Positions 61,381 to 64,000 of a stretch of 64,000 nucleotides of DNA are shown piece by piece (positions within the stretch are counted from its first letter, which is position 1; each line of letters opens with the position of its first letter). The notes beneath the pieces were generated by a model. It was given only the letters and a program-made list of their open reading frames with translations, had not been told where the DNA came from and ran no database searches. The stretch spans positions 68,431 to 132,430 of the forward strand of contig CAAGLB010000154.1 in the NCBI GenBank assembly GCA_900770635.1. Direction: 5' to 3'. The position numbers and the translations under genes are program-made. The stretch comes from an uncultured Alistipes sp. (GTDB lineage: Bacteria > Bacteroidota > Bacteroidia > Bacteroidales > Rikenellaceae).

Positions 61381-61416
61381 ATAATCCGTCGCAATCGACA
61401 TATTGTGGCGGATTAT
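61381..61416 (+). promoter_or_regulatory. 15-bp RNA hairpin ahead of the SLH-like protein gene
   Basis: Arms 61381-61395 and 61402-61416 pair over 15 positions (two G-U) around a 6-nt loop. It ends 10 bp before the next ATG. No T run follows, so it may control translation or mark a transcript end. Confidence 0.55.
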
Positions 61417-61426
61417 ATAATATATA

Positions 61427-63526
61427 ATGGATATGAGAAGAGTATTTGTAGCATCAACACTCCTCTTGTTGCTAAGCTCGGTAGACGCATCGGCACAAAA
61501 TCTACTAAGGGAATTTGGCAATGCCATAAAGCGTGAGGTAGGCACTGAGGTCAAGGATAAAGTGAACAACGCCAAGAACGAGATGCGTGAGGCGATGGAG
61601 CCATTAAGCCAAAAGAGGGACGAGGCAGTAGCTAAGGTTGTACACAAAACAAATACTGCTAAACAAAAGGCGGTGCGTCTTGACAAGACAAAGTATTACA
61701 CTCAGGAGGAGGCCGACATATATTATCCTCCATACCACCCCGTAACCATCGACTACAACCCTCTATTTCTCGCATCAATTCCCGTTTCACTCGACGAAGC
61801 GCCATTGAGTTTCTGGCTATCTTCAAAAATCATGGGCGGATCGGACGAACGAGCAATGGGCATCAATAAAATAGTGATGACCGTAAACGATGTGACGAGC
61901 AACAAGGCTATATTCTTGTCGATGCCAAATATCCACGAGCTATGGTTGGGCCGAGAGGTGGATGCAGCAAAAATCTATGGCAGCCTCACCGAGGTCATCT
62001 CAACCTATGAGTTCAACTCTAAGGGCGGACTATCTCGTGAGTTTACCATATTCCTTCCAGCTGACAAATATCCCAAAGGTCTTTTATCGATACAAGAGGA
62101 GATAAAACGCAGAGGCATTCATGGTTCATGGACATCGGGCATCCCCTTGCAGGCGCTAAGATTTAAGACTATGCTCTACACGGGCGACATACATGAGGCC
62201 GCCGAGAAGGGTGCTTCTGCCGCCAAGCATTACTGCCCTGGCCATAGCTACACAGCCAAGATAACTGCGGCATACACCATGATGCGTCAGCCCACGTGTC
62301 AGCAAAACACCAAGTTTTATTACAGCTGTAAATATTGTGGCGAGTGCGAGCATAACACAAAGCACACATTCGAGCTCGACCAGTTCAATAACACAAAGAC
62401 CAACAAGCTACCCCACACCTACGTCATGTTCGATCTATCGGACAAACACTATGTAGGTCGCAATTCGAGAGGCGAAAAGGTGTATAGATTATCATGTTAT
62501 TGGTGCGGCACAAACAACCGAGATGCCGAACTAAACTACACTCAGGCCGACCTCGTTCGTGACTTTGGCGCAGATTGCGAGATGACATTGGCGCAGTTCA
62601 AGGAGATGAAGCGTCAGTCATGGGCAAACACCTATGATGTCGACGCCTTAGAAAATGTCTATGTTGGAGGTTTCGACTACCCTGGCTACTTTGCCGTTCC
62701 CGACGACGATCATGGCGCACAGGTTAGCCCATCGGCACAAAACGACACACGCTGGGCAATGATATACGGCCTCATAGACAAGGAGTTGCTCGGAAGCAAC
62801 TATCTGCAAAGCGCCACCACACTACAAGTAGCATCGCTTGCAGTAAGACTTGCCGAAGGACTTGTTGGCAAGGAGATTAGCTCAGCGTCGGGCAGCGACA
62901 ACGCATATATTTGCAAGGCCTTAGCAGCGGGCATCATCGCCGAGGAATACAACCCTAACGCTATTGCCACACGTCAGCAGATGGCTACATATATGTTCCG
63001 AGCATTGCAATATGTTAAGGCGAACACGCATATTCGCTATACAACCTACACTCCAAACCTTGAGCAGTATAAAGACAACTCTCAAATTGTAGACTGGGCA
63101 TACGAGGCTATGGGATTTATGAATGCCTTAGGTCTTGTCAAGGGCACGACAAAGACAACCATCGAGCCACTCAAGAGCTGCACGATTGAGGAGGCGGTGA
63201 TAGTTGCAAAAAAGGCATTTAGGGCAGATGAGCTTGGTTGGTATCAGGCAATACGACCTAATGAGCGTGGCTATGCTGGCTCACCTGGTGGTGCATACGA
63301 TCCGTTGGGCATAACAAAACTTATCCAGTCGCAACCTATCTATGGCGGCGAGATTACCCTCCTAAGCTACTACAACTGCGACAGAATATGGGTTAGCGAA
63401 AATTGGATTGGTCATGGTCTACAACCCATAAGCCAGCGTGATGTGCTTTTGCCATTCGTCGACAAATACACAGGCGCAACACTCTTTGTTGATGGCGAGG
63501 AGTTCTTACCAATAAAGGAGTTGTAG
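61427..63526 (+). CDS. Exported SLH-domain-like protein with paired CxxC motifs
   Basis: 699 residues with a signal peptide (VFVASTLLLLLSSVDASA). Residues 25-85 are a charged helical stretch. The middle has no family I know but carries C301-x2-C304-x2-C307 and C357-x2-C360, a possible zinc ribbon. Residues about 430-600 contain S-layer-homology-like units (NAIATRQQMATYMFRALQYV and YKDNSQIVDWAYEAMGFMNA). SLH domains bind cell-wall polymers in Gram-positives and are uncommon in Bacteroidota. Two in-frame ATGs (61427 and 61433) are possible starts. It lies 96 bp after DUF4301. Function unknown. Confidence 0.78.
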   Translation: MDMRRVFVASTLLLLLSSVDASAQNLLREFGNAIKREVGTEVKDKVNNAKNEMREAMEPLSQKRDEAVAKVVHKTNTAKQKAVRLDKTKYYTQEEADIYYPPYHPVTIDYNPLFLASIPVSLDEAPLSFWLSSKIMGGSDERAMGINKIVMTVNDVTSNKAIFLSMPNIHELWLGREVDAAKIYGSLTEVISTYEFNSKGGLSREFTIFLPADKYPKGLLSIQEEIKRRGIHGSWTSGIPLQALRFKTMLYTGDIHEAAEKGASAAKHYCPGHSYTAKITAAYTMMRQPTCQQNTKFYYSCKYCGECEHNTKHTFELDQFNNTKTNKLPHTYVMFDLSDKHYVGRNSRGEKVYRLSCYWCGTNNRDAELNYTQADLVRDFGADCEMTLAQFKEMKRQSWANTYDVDALENVYVGGFDYPGYFAVPDDDHGAQVSPSAQNDTRWAMIYGLIDKELLGSNYLQSATTLQVASLAVRLAEGLVGKEISSASGSDNAYICKALAAGIIAEEYNPNAIATRQQMATYMFRALQYVKANTHIRYTTYTPNLEQYKDNSQIVDWAYEAMGFMNALGLVKGTTKTTIEPLKSCTIEEAVIVAKKAFRADELGWYQAIRPNERGYAGSPGGAYDPLGITKLIQSQPIYGGEITLLSYYNCDRIWVSENWIGHGLQPISQRDVLLPFVDKYTGATLFVDGEEFLPIKEL

Positions 63527-63613
63527 GCAGTCAACATATATCAACAAAATAGGAGTGACCATTTTAGGCAACTATTATTTTATTTTTAACTGATTGATTT
63601 TCAGTGTTGGTTT

Positions 63614-63750
63614 TTACGAAAAAAAGCGAAATCCTACATTGAAGACTACAATGAGGTTGTGGTTAAATCCATTTCCCGACGAGTAAAATGTGTATAGCAG
63701 TTTTGAACGTACGGCTCTGAAATCGAGCATCTTTCGCTGATGCGATATGT
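63614..63750 (-). pseudogene. Possible relic of an outer-membrane beta-barrel protein (C-terminal end)
   Basis: On the minus strand about 45 codons run to a TAA at 63614-63616 and read like the last strands of a barrel (HQRKMLDFRAVRSKLLYTFY, then SSGNGFNHNLIVVFNVGFRF). No start codon or rest of the gene is present; upstream lies a terminator. I read it as a decayed gene end, but chance is possible. The gap 63527-63823 holds only this and the terminator. Confidence 0.35.
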
Positions 63751-63756
63751 ATAAAC

Positions 63757-63806
63757 AAAATTGGTGCGTGACGGGACTACAACGTTCCCTACACGCACCA
63801 ATTTTT
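63757..63806. terminator. Bidirectional terminator after the right-edge gene
   Basis: A perfect 14-bp stem (63757-63770 with 63792-63805, 21-nt loop) has A/T runs on both ends. It ends the minus-strand gene at 63824. Confidence 0.8.
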
Positions 63807-63823
63807 GTGTATAGACTATTCTC

Positions 63824-64000
63824 TTACTTCTTACTAAGTGAAAGAATCACAGTGAAAGTCTCAAAGGTATCCATAAACTCCTCCTCCAACTCGGCAATCT
63901 GCGCAGCATCGAGCTTCAAACCCTCGTTCTCTTTCTCTACCAAATCAACCATACCGCCCAACCAAGCAGCCTGCTTAGGAATGATGATGAAGAGACGGTC
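63824..64000 (-). CDS. 3' end of an unidentified gene (5' end outside window)
   Basis: The last 58 codons of a minus-strand gene, ending in TAA at 63824-63826. The visible end (RLFIIIPKQAAWLGGMVDLV, then an acidic helix AQIAELEEEFMDTFETFTVI and SLSKK) looks soluble. The terminator that follows and the codon use support a real gene. I do not recognise the family. Confidence 0.75.
   Translation of the reverse strand, partial: DRLFIIIPKQAAWLGGMVDLVEKENEGLKLDAAQIAELEEEFMDTFETFTVILSLSKK

Noticed and set aside
1..64000. Defence island, phage or integrative element
   Set aside because: No integrase, transposase, toxin-antitoxin or restriction genes; gene content and codon use look uniform and housekeeping. 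Nucleases at 39-42 kb are exported, so not intracellular defence.

Overview
This window is chromosomal DNA of a Bacteroidales bacterium, most likely Rikenellaceae (Alistipes-like). The assignment rests on four things: the recurring promoter form TTG-N19-21-TAnnTTTG, many Bacteroidota-specific families (DUF4301, DUF5689, DUF4919, DUF1573 lipoprotein, DUF2764, HU-CCDC81+SPOR fusion), a TonB-dependent receptor locus, and weak Shine-Dalgarno signals. Most of it is ordinary core genome. No phage, insertion sequence or CRISPR array was seen.

Layout. 1-5.5 kb (minus): AddA-like helicase (cut by the left edge), AddB-like Fe-S nuclease and an exported GIN-domain protein. 5.6-8.1 kb (minus): two tandem M23 peptidases plus a HAD phosphatase. 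8.2-12.4 kb (plus): alaS-gpmI, followed by tRNA-Ala(GGC). 12.6-14.5 kb (minus): nusB, DUF1573 lipoprotein, yajC. 14.8-17.8 kb (minus): XRE regulator, lgt, HU+SPOR protein, GtrA. 17.9 kb (plus): tRNA-Arg(CCG). 18-24.3 kb (minus): a giant BspA-like LRR protein and a WG-repeat/LysM protein. 24.4-26 kb (minus): a choloylglycine hydrolase/penicillin V acylase family enzyme and a small acidic protein. 26.1-32.8 kb (plus): ligA, dapA, DUF4919, a C11 peptidase lipoprotein, ffh. 32.9-35.1 kb (minus): GH20 hexosaminidase.

35.2-45.1 kb (minus) is the most interesting stretch: a five-gene cell-envelope locus holding a 1084-residue modular lipoprotein, a lipoprotein DNA/RNA non-specific endonuclease, an exported endonuclease/exonuclease/phosphatase-family enzyme, a TonB-dependent receptor and a DUF5689 lipoprotein. 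Together they look like a surface system that binds, cuts, dephosphorylates and imports extracellular nucleic acid, built like a polysaccharide-utilization locus. This is an inference.

45.3-46.3 kb: ruvB. 46.3-46.7 kb: a repeat-rich noncoding stretch with two 60-bp direct repeats. 46.7-54.2 kb (minus): a V-type ATPase operon in the order E, DUF2764, A, B, D, I, K. Its K subunit keeps all the side-chain types used to bind Na+ in Enterococcus NtpK. 54.4-55.5 kb: ROK family kinase. 55.6-59.8 kb (minus): murB, tilS, holA and an aminotransferase-IV-like protein that appears to lack the catalytic lysine. 59.9-63.5 kb (plus): DUF4301 protein, with nucleotidyltransferase-like motifs, and an exported SLH-like protein. 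63.6-64 kb: a possible outer-membrane-protein relic and the 3' end of an unidentified gene.
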